Part shown: positions 50,724-59,655 of the stretch, piece after piece | Numbering within the stretch: the stretch's first letter is position 1 | Layout of the letters: every line of letters starts with the position of its first letter | Assembly: GCA_002328035.1 (NCBI GenBank) | Contig: DCVL01000001.1 | Coordinates: 1-64,000, forward strand | Direction of reading: 5' to 3' | Length of the DNA: 64,000 nucleotides | Source: Geobacter sp. UBA2189 | GTDB taxonomy: Bacteria > Desulfobacterota > Desulfuromonadia > Geobacterales > Pseudopelobacteraceae | The notes under the pieces: generated by a model | Told to the model about the DNA's origin: nothing | The model's input: only the letters and a program-made list of their open reading frames with translations | Database searches by the model: none | Translations under genes and position numbers: made by a program

Positions 50724-53700
50724 ATGTCAAAATTTTTTATAAATCGGCCGATTGTCGCTATCGTTATAGCAATTCTTATGGTTACTGTCGGCCTTGTTTC
50801 AATGTTCAGTCTGCCGATCGCCCAGTTTCCCAATATTGTCCCGCCTGCTGTTCAGATAAGTTCGACCTATACTGGAGCTGATGCCCTTACTCTGGAGCAA
50901 TCAGTTGCCACTCCGATTGAACAGCAGATGTCCGGCGTTGACAATATGGATTACATGTATTCCGTTAATGCCAACAATGGAACCTCAAACCTGTACGTCT
51001 ATTTTGACCTGAAGACAGACCCCAACACCGATCAGGTTCTGGCTCAGATGCGTGAGGGGCAGGCTGAATCCCAGCTCCCTTCTGATGTCCGGAATTTTGG
51101 TGTCACTGTTCAAAAATCAACCTCATCTCCGTTGCTGCTTTTTGCCCTCTATTCCCCAAATAACTCATACGACAACATCTTTCTGGCCAACTATGCCTTT
51201 ATAAATATCAACGACCAGATGACCCGTATCAAGGGTGTAGCCAGTGTAACCGTTTTTGGCGCCGGTCAGTATGCTCTGCGTATCTGGGTTCGTCCTGACC
51301 AGCTGGCAAAGCTTAACATCACCATCCCTGAGATAGTAAACGCAGTAAACGCCCAGAATACGGTTAATCCTGCCGGGCAGGTCGGTGGTGAGCCGGTTCC
51401 CAAGGGGCAGGAATTCACATATGCAGTGCGTGCCAAGGGGCGGCTACAGAGCGAAAAGGAATTTGGGGATATTGTCCTTAGGGCCAATGAAGATGGTTCT
51501 CTGGTAAGGATTAAGGATGTTGCGAGGATTGAGCTTGGAGCCCAGAATTACAGCATCAAGTCACGGGTTAATGGCAAGCCTTCTGCTCTTATAGCGATAT
51601 ACCAGATGCCAGGTTCCAATGCGCTGGACGCGGCAAATGGAGCCAAGAATCTTATGAAGGAGCTGAAGAAGAGCTTCCCGCCTGACCTTGATTACTACGT
51701 TGCCCTAGATACTACTCTGGCGGTTTCCGAGGGGATGAAGGAGATCGTGACCACCCTGTTCGAGGCGCTGGCGCTGGTTATAATCGTTGTTTTTATCTTC
51801 CTGCAGGGGTGGAGAGCCACCCTGATCCCTCTGCTGGCGGTGCCGGTCTCGCTGATAGGAACCTTTGCCTTCTTCCCGATGTTTGGTTTTTCAATAAATA
51901 CGCTGTCTCTTTTCGGGATGGTACTTGCCATAGGTCTGGTTGTTGACGATGCCATCGTTGTGGTTGAAGCGGTTGAGCATCATATCGAACATGGTCTCTC
52001 CCCCAAAGAAGCGACCCTGAAGGCGATGGAAGAGGTTACCGGCCCTGTTATCGCCATTGCCATTATCCTTGCCGCCGTCTTCGTTCCTACGGCCTTTATA
52101 CCGGGCATTACCGGACGAATGTACCAGCAGTTTGCCGTCACAATAGCTATTTCAGTTATCATATCAGCCTTCAACGCCCTTACACTCAGTCCTGCCCTTT
52201 GTGCAATGCTGTTAAAGCCGAAGGTGAAGAGCAACGGGCAGTTGCAGCGTTTCTTTGACTGGTTTAACAGAGCCTTTGGCCGGGCTACAGATGGCTATGT
52301 CAATGTATGCAGCAGCGCCATCCGAAAGAGCAAGACCAGCCTGTTGCTTCTCCTAGGAGCGGCTGTTCTTGCCGGTATATTGGGCAAGACCATTCCTTCT
52401 AGCTTTCTGCCTGAGGAGGATCAGGGATACCTGTTTGCCGGTGTGCAGTTGCCTGATGCCTCTTCGCTGCAACGGACAGACGAGATCTGCCACAAGGCTG
52501 AAGAGATGATCATGAAGACCCCTGGAGTGAAATACTGTTCAACCGTTGTCGGCTACAGTATGATGAGCCAGGTTGCAAACACATACAGCGCCTTCTTCTT
52601 TGTATCACTTGAAGAGTGGGCGAAACGGAAGAAGCCGGAAGAGAAGTATGGGGCTATCATGGCAAGGGTTACAAAGGATCTTTCGAGTATCCCCGGAGCC
52701 ATCGGTTTTGCCTTTCCACCTCCTGCCATCCCCGGTATCGGAACCTCTGGCGGGGTAGCCTTTATACTGCAGGACAGGGCAGGTAAGGATATCTCCTATC
52801 TCAGCCAGAATCTTGACAAATTTATTGCTGAGGCTAAAAAGCGCAAAGAGCTGGCCTCAGTCAGCAGCACTTTCCGGCCAACTGTGCCACAGATGTTCAT
52901 TGATGTGGATCGTGACAAGGTGTTGAAACAGGGGGTCAACCTGTCAGATGTCTACAAGACATTACAGAGTTTTATGGGGAGCGGTTTTGTAAATTATTTC
53001 AACCTGTATGGCAGACAGTGGCAGATCTATGTCCAGGCAGAGGGAGAGTTCAGAAACGAGATACATGAAGTTGGGCAGTTTTATGTAAGGAACAGCCAGG
53101 GGAATATGGTGCCGCTCTCAGCCCTTACATCTGTACGTAATGTTTCCGGACCTGAATTTACCATGCGCTACAATCTGTACCGTTCAGCTCAGATCAACGC
53201 AACGGCTGCGCCAGGCTACAGCTCTGCTCAGGCCATGAAGGCTCTCGAAGAGGTCTTTGCCCAAAGCATGCCGAGTGATATGGGGTATGACTACACCGGT
53301 ATGTCATTTCAGGAGAAAAAGGCTCAGCAGGGGGTTTCTTCGTCGGCTATCTTTGCCTTTTCTCTATTCTGCGTATTCCTGATACTGGCAGCGCAATACG
53401 AGAGCTGGTCATTGCCATTCAGTGTGCTTCTAGGCACGCCGATAGCCGTTGCCGGTGCCTTTGTCGGGCTTCTTTCCAGGCAGTTTGAAAATAACGTCTA
53501 TGCCCAGATCGGCCTTGTCATGCTTATCGGCCTGGCGGCCAAGAATGCCATTCTTATTGTTGAATTTGCAAAGATGGAGTATGAAAAAGGGAAGCCCCTT
53601 CTTGAGGCAACCCTTGCCGGCGCAAAGCTGAGATTAAGGCCTATACTCATGACCTCCTTTGCTTTTATACTGGGTTGTCTGCCTCTTGCCATTGCCAGCG

Positions 53701-53933
53701 GTGCTGGTGCTGCGTCAAGGCAGATTATGGGGACTGCTGTAATCGGTGGAATGCTTGCCGCTTCATTTCTGGCTATATTTATGATTCCGGTTACTTACTA
53801 TGTGGTTCAAAAAATTGGTAAAGGGAAGGGCTCAGAGGTACTGAATGAAGGAGTTGTTTCCATCCCTGATAAATCTGAAGCTTGCGAAGATACCTCAACA
53901 AAACATAATAGCGGGGAGAAACGCCATGAGTAG
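50724..53933 (+). CDS. RND multidrug efflux pump, HAE1 family (AcrB/MexB type)
   Basis: 1069 residues with 12 membrane spans and two large periplasmic loops. The start is MSKFFINRPIVAIVIAILM. The proton-relay aspartates lie in GLVVDDAIVVVEAVEHH on TM4, and the matching lysine is expected in TM10 within GLAAKNAILIVEFAK. It is the proton-driven exporter of amphiphilic toxins. It begins seven bases after the adaptor stop and overlaps the channel gene by eight bases. Confidence 0.96.
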   Translation: MSKFFINRPIVAIVIAILMVTVGLVSMFSLPIAQFPNIVPPAVQISSTYTGADALTLEQSVATPIEQQMSGVDNMDYMYSVNANNGTSNLYVYFDLKTDPNTDQVLAQMREGQAESQLPSDVRNFGVTVQKSTSSPLLLFALYSPNNSYDNIFLANYAFININDQMTRIKGVASVTVFGAGQYALRIWVRPDQLAKLNITIPEIVNAVNAQNTVNPAGQVGGEPVPKGQEFTYAVRAKGRLQSEKEFGDIVLRANEDGSLVRIKDVARIELGAQNYSIKSRVNGKPSALIAIYQMPGSNALDAANGAKNLMKELKKSFPPDLDYYVALDTTLAVSEGMKEIVTTLFEALALVIIVVFIFLQGWRATLIPLLAVPVSLIGTFAFFPMFGFSINTLSLFGMVLAIGLVVDDAIVVVEAVEHHIEHGLSPKEATLKAMEEVTGPVIAIAIILAAVFVPTAFIPGITGRMYQQFAVTIAISVIISAFNALTLSPALCAMLLKPKVKSNGQLQRFFDWFNRAFGRATDGYVNVCSSAIRKSKTSLLLLLGAAVLAGILGKTIPSSFLPEEDQGYLFAGVQLPDASSLQRTDEICHKAEEMIMKTPGVKYCSTVVGYSMMSQVANTYSAFFFVSLEEWAKRKKPEEKYGAIMARVTKDLSSIPGAIGFAFPPPAIPGIGTSGGVAFILQDRAGKDISYLSQNLDKFIAEAKKRKELASVSSTFRPTVPQMFIDVDRDKVLKQGVNLSDVYKTLQSFMGSGFVNYFNLYGRQWQIYVQAEGEFRNEIHEVGQFYVRNSQGNMVPLSALTSVRNVSGPEFTMRYNLYRSAQINATAAPGYSSAQAMKALEEVFAQSMPSDMGYDYTGMSFQEKKAQQGVSSSAIFAFSLFCVFLILAAQYESWSLPFSVLLGTPIAVAGAFVGLLSRQFENNVYAQIGLVMLIGLAAKNAILIVEFAKMEYEKGKPLLEATLAGAKLRLRPILMTSFAFILGCLPLAIASGAGAASRQIMGTAVIGGMLAASFLAIFMIPVTYYVVQKIGKGKGSEVLNEGVVSIPDKSEACEDTSTKHNSGEKRHE

Positions 53934-55299
53934 AGTGATTCTCCTCTGTTCTCTTGTTATATTGTTGTCTGCCTGTTCCGTTGGGCCCGATTATGTCAGG
54001 CCTGAGATGACTGCTCCGCAAAGCTGGCGTATTGAAGAAAAGGAGTCAGCTGATGTTGCCAACCTGGCCTGGTGGAACGGTTACGGAGACACAGTTCTTG
54101 AATCCTTGATTGAAAAGGCGCTTAAGCAGAACAAGGATCTGCTGATTGCAGTTGCCCGCATTGATGAGTACGCGGCACAGTACGGTGTGGCCAGATCAGA
54201 ATTCTTCCCCCAGATAAGCGCCGGAGCAAGCTTTACCCAGCAACAGTCTCCATTGACCCTTGGCCAACCTGTAAAGACGAATCAACTGGCCATTAACGCC
54301 AGTTGGGAACTGGATCTCTGGGGTAAGATCCGCCGTGGCACCGAGGCTGCAAGGGCAGAACTGATCGCTTCTGAAGAGGGGCGCCGTTCAGCTGTTCTTT
54401 CCCTTGTTAGTTCTGTTGCCTCTTCGTATATACTATTGCGGGATCTTGACAAACAGCTTGAAATAGCCCGTGAGACGGCAAAAAGCCGTAAAGAGTCGCT
54501 TGACCTCTTTCAGATAAGGTTTGAAGGTGGAGTAATCACAGAGATGGAGCTGGCGCAGAATCGTTCAGAATACGAGCAGGCATTGGCTACCATTCCCCAA
54601 CTTGAGCAGTCAGTTGCACTTCAGGAACATGCCATATCTATCCTTTTGGGTGAGAATCCAGGTTCAATACCCAGAGGTAAAGGTATTGACCAACTACCGG
54701 TTCCGCTCCCCCCAAAAGGTTTGCCGTCAGAAATTCTTCAGAGACGACCTGATGTTCTGCAGGCTGAACAGACACTTGTTGCGGCAAATGCACAGATAGG
54801 CGTTGCCCGTTCCGCCTATTTCCCTTCAATCTCTCTGACCGGACTTCTGGGGGTTTCAAGCTCGGAGCTGAACAATCTGTTTAAAGGGCCAGCCAGGATG
54901 TACAGCTATGGAGCCTCGCTGACCGCTCCGATCTTTACAGCAGGGAAAACCACAAGCCAGGTAAAGGTTGCGGAGGCTCAACAACAGCAGGCTCTTTTGA
55001 AATACCAGCAGGCTATACAGACAGCTTTTAAAGAGGTGGAGGATGGGCTGGTTCAGCAAAACAGAACCCGTGAGCAGCTTGCAGCTCAGAAACGTCAGGT
55101 TGAGGCTCTGCGCAATTATGCGTCGCTGGCTCGTCTACGCTTTGACAATGGCTACTCAAGCTTTTTGGAAGTTCTTGACGCCGAACGTAGCCTTTTTAAC
55201 GCAGAGTTGGATTATTCCCAGACCCAGGGCAACCTTCACCAGTACATTATTGCCCTCTACAAGGCTATGGGTGGGGGATGGGGAATCAAACTGGACTGA
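53926..55299 (+). CDS. RND outer-membrane channel lipoprotein (OprM/NodT type)
   Basis: 457 residues from ATG 53926, overlapping the pump stop. The signal peptide ends in LLSACSVGPDYVRP, the lipobox and motif of OprM-like channels. Two TolC repeats follow; markers are LPPKGLPSEILQRRPDVLQAEQTLVAANAQIGVARSAYFP in two adjacent parts and RFDNGYSSFLEVLDAERSLF. It completes the tripartite exporter. Upstream in-frame codons lie inside the pump gene. Confidence 0.95.
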   Translation: MSRVILLCSLVILLSACSVGPDYVRPEMTAPQSWRIEEKESADVANLAWWNGYGDTVLESLIEKALKQNKDLLIAVARIDEYAAQYGVARSEFFPQISAGASFTQQQSPLTLGQPVKTNQLAINASWELDLWGKIRRGTEAARAELIASEEGRRSAVLSLVSSVASSYILLRDLDKQLEIARETAKSRKESLDLFQIRFEGGVITEMELAQNRSEYEQALATIPQLEQSVALQEHAISILLGENPGSIPRGKGIDQLPVPLPPKGLPSEILQRRPDVLQAEQTLVAANAQIGVARSAYFPSISLTGLLGVSSSELNNLFKGPARMYSYGASLTAPIFTAGKTTSQVKVAEAQQQQALLKYQQAIQTAFKEVEDGLVQQNRTREQLAAQKRQVEALRNYASLARLRFDNGYSSFLEVLDAERSLFNAELDYSQTQGNLHQYIIALYKAMGGGWGIKLD

Positions 55300-55372
55300 C
55301 GTCATCGGATCCGTTACTCCTGTTGGCCTCTACATTAATAGTCCAACTTGTTAGATTATCAGCGAGGATACC

Positions 55373-56587
55373 TTGAAACAGGCGCTACATAATGAAATAG
55401 CGGATCTACTTAAAGAGCTCCCTGCATTAACAAATCTGACTCGTTATTGCACAACTGAGGAGATCTCTGAGTCACTTGAACAGATAACTGCGGATCTTGC
55501 AAATGTCCGTCGAAAGTTTGGCGTATGGGACGCTCAATCTGCATTGCAGCAGGGGCTTATAGAAAAAGCCGATGCCATTCAGATGAAAAAACTGCACGAT
55601 GAGATGAACAGAATAGAGCTTGAAAGGTTCCTTGTATCGGAATCGGTTATTAATCTGCATCTTTCCTGTACCCATTACAGGGATCTTCTAGCTGAGCGGG
55701 CGTTTGTTCTTGTCCAGCAGGAGATGCTTGACTCGGGCTACGGCGAACCGCCTGTATCATCGGCTCTCATCAGCATGGGAAGTGATGGTCGCGAAGAACA
55801 GACACTTATTACCGATCAGGATTATCTCATAGTCTACGATGACGATGGGGGCGAGGATGCAGATGCCTGGTTCACAGAGTTTGGAAACCGTCTGGTTGAT
55901 TGTCTTGAAACTGCCGGATTCAAACGCTGCACCGGCGACATAATGACCAGTAATCCTACCTGGCGTGGCTCTTACAGTCAGTGGCGTAAAAGACTCTTTG
56001 CCATAGTTCGTTATGAGGTGGAGGATTTTGCAAAAAACATGATGGATCTGATAGTTCTCTCAGATGCCCGCCATGTGGCTGGCGATCGTCTGCTTGGTGA
56101 ACGCCTGATAGAGCTGATTAGAACCATGGAGAAGGAACATTTTCAGGTTATGTGGGGGATGGCCAGGGCAGCAACAGAGATGAAGCTGGCTTTAGGTTTT
56201 ATGCGTCGCCTCTGGACTGAACCAACCGGTGAGCACAAGGGAAAACTTAACGTAAAACTCCTTGCCTGGGCACCCTTGGTGATGAATGTAAGGATATTGG
56301 CCATCAATCAGGGGCTCTCCGCCACAAATACGGTTGAGAGGATTACTGCCCTTGAACAGGAGGGGAGCTTTTCAAAAGAGATGGCAGATGGCCTTAAGGA
56401 TGCCTACAACATTCTTACTCACCATCGGATACTTTTGCAGATCAAACAGATAAAAGGGATACAGAAAGACTCCCATTTCCTTGATCCTATGATCTTGAAT
56501 AACAATGAAAGGGAAGAGTTGCGTCAGGCTGTCATAAGGATTGAAGAGCTACAGAAGATGATCCACTCAAACTTCAATATAGTCTAA
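55373..56587 (+). CDS. DUF294 putative nucleotidyltransferase with substrate-binding domain
   Basis: 404 residues from TTG 55373. The central nucleotidyltransferase domain has GSDGREEQTLITDQDYLIV near 141-159, with the GS and DxD motifs of the pol-beta-like fold. A C-terminal DUF294_C helical domain (about 260-400) carries KLNVKLLAWAPLVMNVRILAINQG. Relatives often carry CBS or cyclic-nucleotide domains; this one has only a helical N-terminus. Substrate unknown. It follows the efflux operon by 73 bases and may be independent. Confidence 0.8.
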   Translation: MKQALHNEIADLLKELPALTNLTRYCTTEEISESLEQITADLANVRRKFGVWDAQSALQQGLIEKADAIQMKKLHDEMNRIELERFLVSESVINLHLSCTHYRDLLAERAFVLVQQEMLDSGYGEPPVSSALISMGSDGREEQTLITDQDYLIVYDDDGGEDADAWFTEFGNRLVDCLETAGFKRCTGDIMTSNPTWRGSYSQWRKRLFAIVRYEVEDFAKNMMDLIVLSDARHVAGDRLLGERLIELIRTMEKEHFQVMWGMARAATEMKLALGFMRRLWTEPTGEHKGKLNVKLLAWAPLVMNVRILAINQGLSATNTVERITALEQEGSFSKEMADGLKDAYNILTHHRILLQIKQIKGIQKDSHFLDPMILNNNEREELRQAVIRIEELQKMIHSNFNIV

Positions 56588-56633
56588 AACCTTGACACAA
56601 AGAACTGGGGTCATTTATAAAATTAACAGTTGT

Positions 56634-56708
56634 GGGCGATTAACTCAGCGGGAGAGTGCTACCTTCACACGGTAGAAGTCACTGGTTCGATCCCAGTATC
56701 GCCCACCA
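56634..56708 (+). tRNA. tRNA-Val (anticodon CAC)
   Basis: Acceptor GGGCGAT pairs with ATCGCCC. The D arm is ACTC/GAGT. The anticodon stem CTACC/GGTAG encloses TTCACAC, giving anticodon CAC at 56666-56668. The T arm is ACTGG/CCAGT around TTCGATC. The discriminator is A and CCA is encoded. It reads valine GUG codons. It stands alone before the accessory region, a place often used by integrating elements, though no integrase or 3' repeat was found. Confidence 0.95.
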
Positions 56709-56837
56709 TTTTACAGATCCAGAACTTTTCTTCTCCTCTGCGGTGGTGGAATGTTTTTTGAGTGTTTGTTCCAGTCGAAGTTTCTGGCGCTTTAACCTTT
56801 CAATTCGGTCTGCATTTTCGAAGGAAAATTACCTAAC

Positions 56838-57956
56838 ATGAAAAAGGCATTAATAACCGGCATAACCGGCCAGGATGGTGCGTACCTTGCGGAACTTCTG
56901 CTTGAAAAAGGGTATGAAGTTCACGGAATAAAAAGAAGAGCCTCCCTGTTCAACACCGATCGTATAGACCATCTCTATCAGGATCCCCACGAAAAAAGCC
57001 GCAGATTAGTACTGCACTATGGTGATATGACCGACTCTACCAATCTGATTCGGATTATACAGGCTGTACAACCGGATGAGATCTATAATCTGGCCGCCCA
57101 GTCCCATGTGGCCGTATCCTTTGAGACCCCTGAATATACTGCAAACGCGGATGCCATTGGACCATTAAGGATGCTTGAGGCTATTCGCATTTTGGGGTTG
57201 GAAAAAAAGACCCGCTTTTATCAGGCATCCACGTCGGAGCTTTATGGGTTGGTACAAGAAATACCTCAAAAGGAAACCACCCCTTTCTACCCACGCTCAC
57301 CATATGCAGTGGCCAAGTTGTATGCCTACTGGATTACTGTTAACTACCGTGAGGCGTACGGTATCTACGGTTGCAACGGCATCCTGTTTAACCATGAATC
57401 ACCGGTTCGTGGCGAGACCTTTGTTACCCGAAAAATTACCCGCGCACTTGCCAGAATCAAACTTGGCCTGCAGGATTGTCTCTACCTCGGCAATCTTGAT
57501 TCCCTTCGTGATTGGGGTCATGCCAGAGATTATGTTGAGATGCAGTGGCTTCTGATGCAGCAGGAAAAGCCTGAAGACTGGGTAATTGCAACAGGCATAC
57601 AACATAGCGTCAGGGATTTTGTAGATGCAGCCGCTGAAGAACTGGGTATGAAAATCAGCTGGCAGGGTAGCGGCGTTGATGAAACCGGCACACTTGAAAC
57701 TCCATCTCCCCTTGCGGGAGGGAGCAGGGGTGAGGGGAGACGTACTATTGTCAAGGTTGACCCACGTTACTTCCGTCCAACGGAGGTTGAGACCCTGCTT
57801 GGTGACCCAACCAAGGCGCGTGAAAAACTAGGTTGGGCCCCCAAAATCAGCTTCAAGGAGCTGGTGTCAGAGATGGTGCGGGAAGACTTAAAAGCTGCCG
57901 AGCGTGATGAACTGGTCAAAAAGCATGGCTATCAGGCGTTTGATTATAATGAGTAA
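56838..57956 (+). CDS. gmd: GDP-mannose 4,6-dehydratase, with an in-frame repeat insertion
   Basis: 372 residues of an extended short-chain dehydrogenase. The Rossmann start is TGITGQDGAYLAELL (8-22). The catalytic set lies in ASTSELYG and SPYAVAK (Tyr-x3-Lys), with the family loop NHESPVRGETFVTRKI. It makes GDP-4-keto-6-deoxymannose for fucose, rhamnose or perosamine-type sugars. At about residues 286-303 the stretch TPSPLAGGSRGEGR, encoded by a palindromic repeat, is inserted before VKVDPRYFRPTEV. It starts the surface-polysaccharide region. Confidence 0.96.
   Translation: MKKALITGITGQDGAYLAELLLEKGYEVHGIKRRASLFNTDRIDHLYQDPHEKSRRLVLHYGDMTDSTNLIRIIQAVQPDEIYNLAAQSHVAVSFETPEYTANADAIGPLRMLEAIRILGLEKKTRFYQASTSELYGLVQEIPQKETTPFYPRSPYAVAKLYAYWITVNYREAYGIYGCNGILFNHESPVRGETFVTRKITRALARIKLGLQDCLYLGNLDSLRDWGHARDYVEMQWLLMQQEKPEDWVIATGIQHSVRDFVDAAAEELGMKISWQGSGVDETGTLETPSPLAGGSRGEGRRTIVKVDPRYFRPTEVETLLGDPTKAREKLGWAPKISFKELVSEMVREDLKAAERDELVKKHGYQAFDYNE
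57705..57740. repeat. REP-like palindromic repeat inside gmd
   Basis: TCTCCCCT (57705-57712) is the reverse complement of AGGGGAGA (57733-57740), with an inner CTCCC/GGGAG hairpin. The translated form S-P-L-A-G-G-S-R-G-E-G-R belongs to a pattern (SPLxxGExxGEG) that I recognise as a dispersed GC-rich repeat common in proteobacterial genomes. It keeps the gmd frame. Confidence 0.75.
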
Positions 57957-58073
57957 AAGGTAAAAACTGGTGGCAGAAATGGTTTGTGAATACCTAAAAA
58001 GGTACTCAGTAGCATGTAAAACCATTGTTTTTCCCTGTTGTTCCGTTGCTCTGTGTTTCAGATCTGATAGATT

Positions 58074-58100
58074 TCCTCCGCGTACTTCGCGTCTTGAGAG
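58074..58100. repeat. Candidate dispersed intergenic repeat
   Basis: The segment containing CCTCCGCGTACTTCGCGTC resembles short repeats of the form CTCCGCGTxCTxCGCGTC seen in gaps of many proteobacterial genomes. CGCG at both ends of TACTT is self-complementary. It lies in the 241-base gap after gmd. Only one copy was noticed in this window, so this rests on general resemblance. Confidence 0.4.
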
Positions 58101-58159
58101 AGGTAGCGAACGGGCGAGGGATAAAAGAGAGCATCATGCTTGTTTTTAGTTTCTCGTTA

Positions 58160-58187
58160 TTGACAATATTCATGCATTGTCTATAAT
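58160..58187 (+). promoter_or_regulatory. Promoter with internal operator for the HTH gene
   Basis: TTGACA (58160-58165), a 16-base spacer and TATAAT (58182-58187) form a consensus promoter. GACAAT (58162-58167) and ATTGTC (58176-58181) form an inverted repeat filling the spacer, a good autorepressor site. The start would be about 58194, only a few bases before ATG 58198, giving an almost leaderless mRNA. Confidence 0.8.
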
Positions 58188-58197
58188 AAGAAACATT

Positions 58198-58689
58198 ATG
58201 CCAGCCAAATCACCTGATATAACCGGCAGCACAGCAGCGCTGCTGAAAGTTCTTGGACAGCAGATTCGCGCCCATCGCAAGTCGCAGCGGATCAGTGCTG
58301 TCGCTGCAGCAGAAGCAGCAGCGATGTCGAGAGTGACTTTACACCGGATAGAAAAAGGCGAACCTGCCGTAACCATGGGTGCGTACGCAAATGCCATGCT
58401 TGTGCTGGGTCTTACCTTTGGGCTGTTACCGCAGGCCGGGCAGTCAGCAGTACCCGCTGTACTGAACCAGGGGGAGTGGATCCCTGCCCGCATCCGGCTG
58501 AAGGAATATCCTCAGCTCAATCAGCTTGCCTGGCAGTTGCAAGGAGTCGAAACCTTATCGCCATTGGAGGCGTGGGACATCTATGATCGTAATTCGCGAC
58601 ATCTGGATGAGCAGACCCTGGCAGAGTATGAACGGCAGTTAATCGATGCACTGCGTCTTGCCTTTGGGGGTGTAGGTCGTCATGTTTGA
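58198..58689 (+). CDS. XRE-family HTH protein, probable antitoxin partner of an AbiEii-like toxin
   Basis: 163 residues from ATG 58198. The helix-turn-helix is at about 14-65 (LGQQIRAHRKSQRISAVAAAEAAAMSRVTLHRIEKGEP). The C-terminal half is specific to this group. No Shine-Dalgarno sequence is present and the promoter -10 box ends 10 bases before the start. Its last codons overlap the start of a truncated AbiEii-type nucleotidyltransferase, the usual order of such pairs. It probably represses its own promoter at the palindrome between the -35 and -10 boxes. Confidence 0.8.
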   Translation: MPAKSPDITGSTAALLKVLGQQIRAHRKSQRISAVAAAEAAAMSRVTLHRIEKGEPAVTMGAYANAMLVLGLTFGLLPQAGQSAVPAVLNQGEWIPARIRLKEYPQLNQLAWQLQGVETLSPLEAWDIYDRNSRHLDEQTLAEYERQLIDALRLAFGGVGRHV

Positions 58690-58942
58690 ACGTCCGCTCC
58701 ATCAGCGTATTGCCCAAGTGCTCAGCTCTCTGGATGGCTCCTTGTTGAAAAAGCATGGTTGCCTGTTTGGAGGTGGAACCGTCATTGCATTACGTTTTGG
58801 CGAGTATCGTGAGTCTGTTGATATTGATTTTCTGGTTTCTGATCTAAACGGCTACTGAAACCTGCGTCAACTGCTGGCAGGCGCAAATAGCATCTACCCA
58901 TGCCTACTACTTTGCACAGATTTGTGTGAGGAGCTAAAAAGG
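58682..58942 (+). pseudogene. Truncated AbiEii/AbiGii-like nucleotidyltransferase toxin
   Basis: From ATG 58682, overlapping the HTH gene by eight bases, 58 residues run to TGA 58856: MFERPLHQRIAQVL...CLFGGGTVIALRFGEYRESVDIDFLVSD. These contain the nucleotidyltransferase GG-T and DxDF motifs. After the stop the same frame continues with NLRQLLAG, as expected of an intact relative in which the stop would be CGA. It then loses similarity before TAA at about 58940. A nonsense change plus deletion has probably killed the toxin, while the putative antitoxin stays intact. Confidence 0.75.
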
Positions 58943-58956
58943 TAAACAACCTATTT

Positions 58957-59655
58957 ATGAAGGCTAAGAGAGTAGCAATCCTCCAATCCAATTATATCCC
59001 ATGGAAAGGCTACTTCGACATGATCGCCGCAGTGGATGAGTTTATCCTCTACGATGACATGCAGTATACCCGACGCGACTGGCGCAACCGAAACCAGATC
59101 AAAACTCCCCAAGGAATTCAATGGTTGACAATTCCGGTAAAAGTTAAGGGTAAATATGAGCAAAAAATAAAGGAAACTGAAATTGATGGGGTCGAGTGGG
59201 CACAGAACCACTGGAAGTCACTTTGTCAACACTACAAACGCGCACCTTATTTCACAAAAATTGCCGTATGGCTGGAACCCCTTTATCTCGGAGAGACCTT
59301 CTCTCATATTTCGCAACTGAATCGACGTTTCATCGAGGCCATCTGCGCATACCTAAGCATAAAAACTACCATTACCAATTCATGGGATTTCACCTTGCTC
59401 GATGGCAAGACCGAGCGGCTTGCTGACCTGTGTCTACAGGCTGGCGGTACTGAGTACATCTCAGGGCCAGCAGCCAAGGACTATGTCGACGAAAAAGTCT
59501 TTGCCGATTTGGGAATTAAACTTACCTGGTTTGACTACGCAGGCTACCCGGAGTACCCACAGCTATGGGGTGAGTTTACCCATGGCGTAACCATTCTCGA
59601 TCTCTTGTTCAATTGCGGCAAGGACGCACCACGTTACATGAGGTACGTGGCATGA
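58957..59655 (+). CDS. WbqC family protein
   Basis: 232 residues. The start AKRVAILQSNYIPWKGYFDMIAAVDEFILYDDMQY in two blocks, then RRDWRNRNQIKTPQGIQWLTIPV, is the WbqC signature. Such proteins occur in O-antigen clusters, and some are linked to N-acyl or amino-acid attachment on sugars, but no activity is firmly established. Soluble, no signal peptide. First gene of an overlapping cassette; ATGA overlap with the glycosyltransferase. Confidence 0.88.
   Translation: MKAKRVAILQSNYIPWKGYFDMIAAVDEFILYDDMQYTRRDWRNRNQIKTPQGIQWLTIPVKVKGKYEQKIKETEIDGVEWAQNHWKSLCQHYKRAPYFTKIAVWLEPLYLGETFSHISQLNRRFIEAICAYLSIKTTITNSWDFTLLDGKTERLADLCLQAGGTEYISGPAAKDYVDEKVFADLGIKLTWFDYAGYPEYPQLWGEFTHGVTILDLLFNCGKDAPRYMRYVA

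Noticed and set aside
56634..56708. tRNA-Val as attachment site of a genomic island covering the glycan region
   Set aside because: No integrase and no direct repeat of the tRNA 3' end were found by eye within the window. It stays possible that the far end lies beyond 64000.
58856..58858. TGA as selenocysteine or readthrough codon in the AbiEii-like gene
   Set aside because: No SECIS-like hairpin was seen, and the sequence after it soon loses similarity, so decay is simpler.
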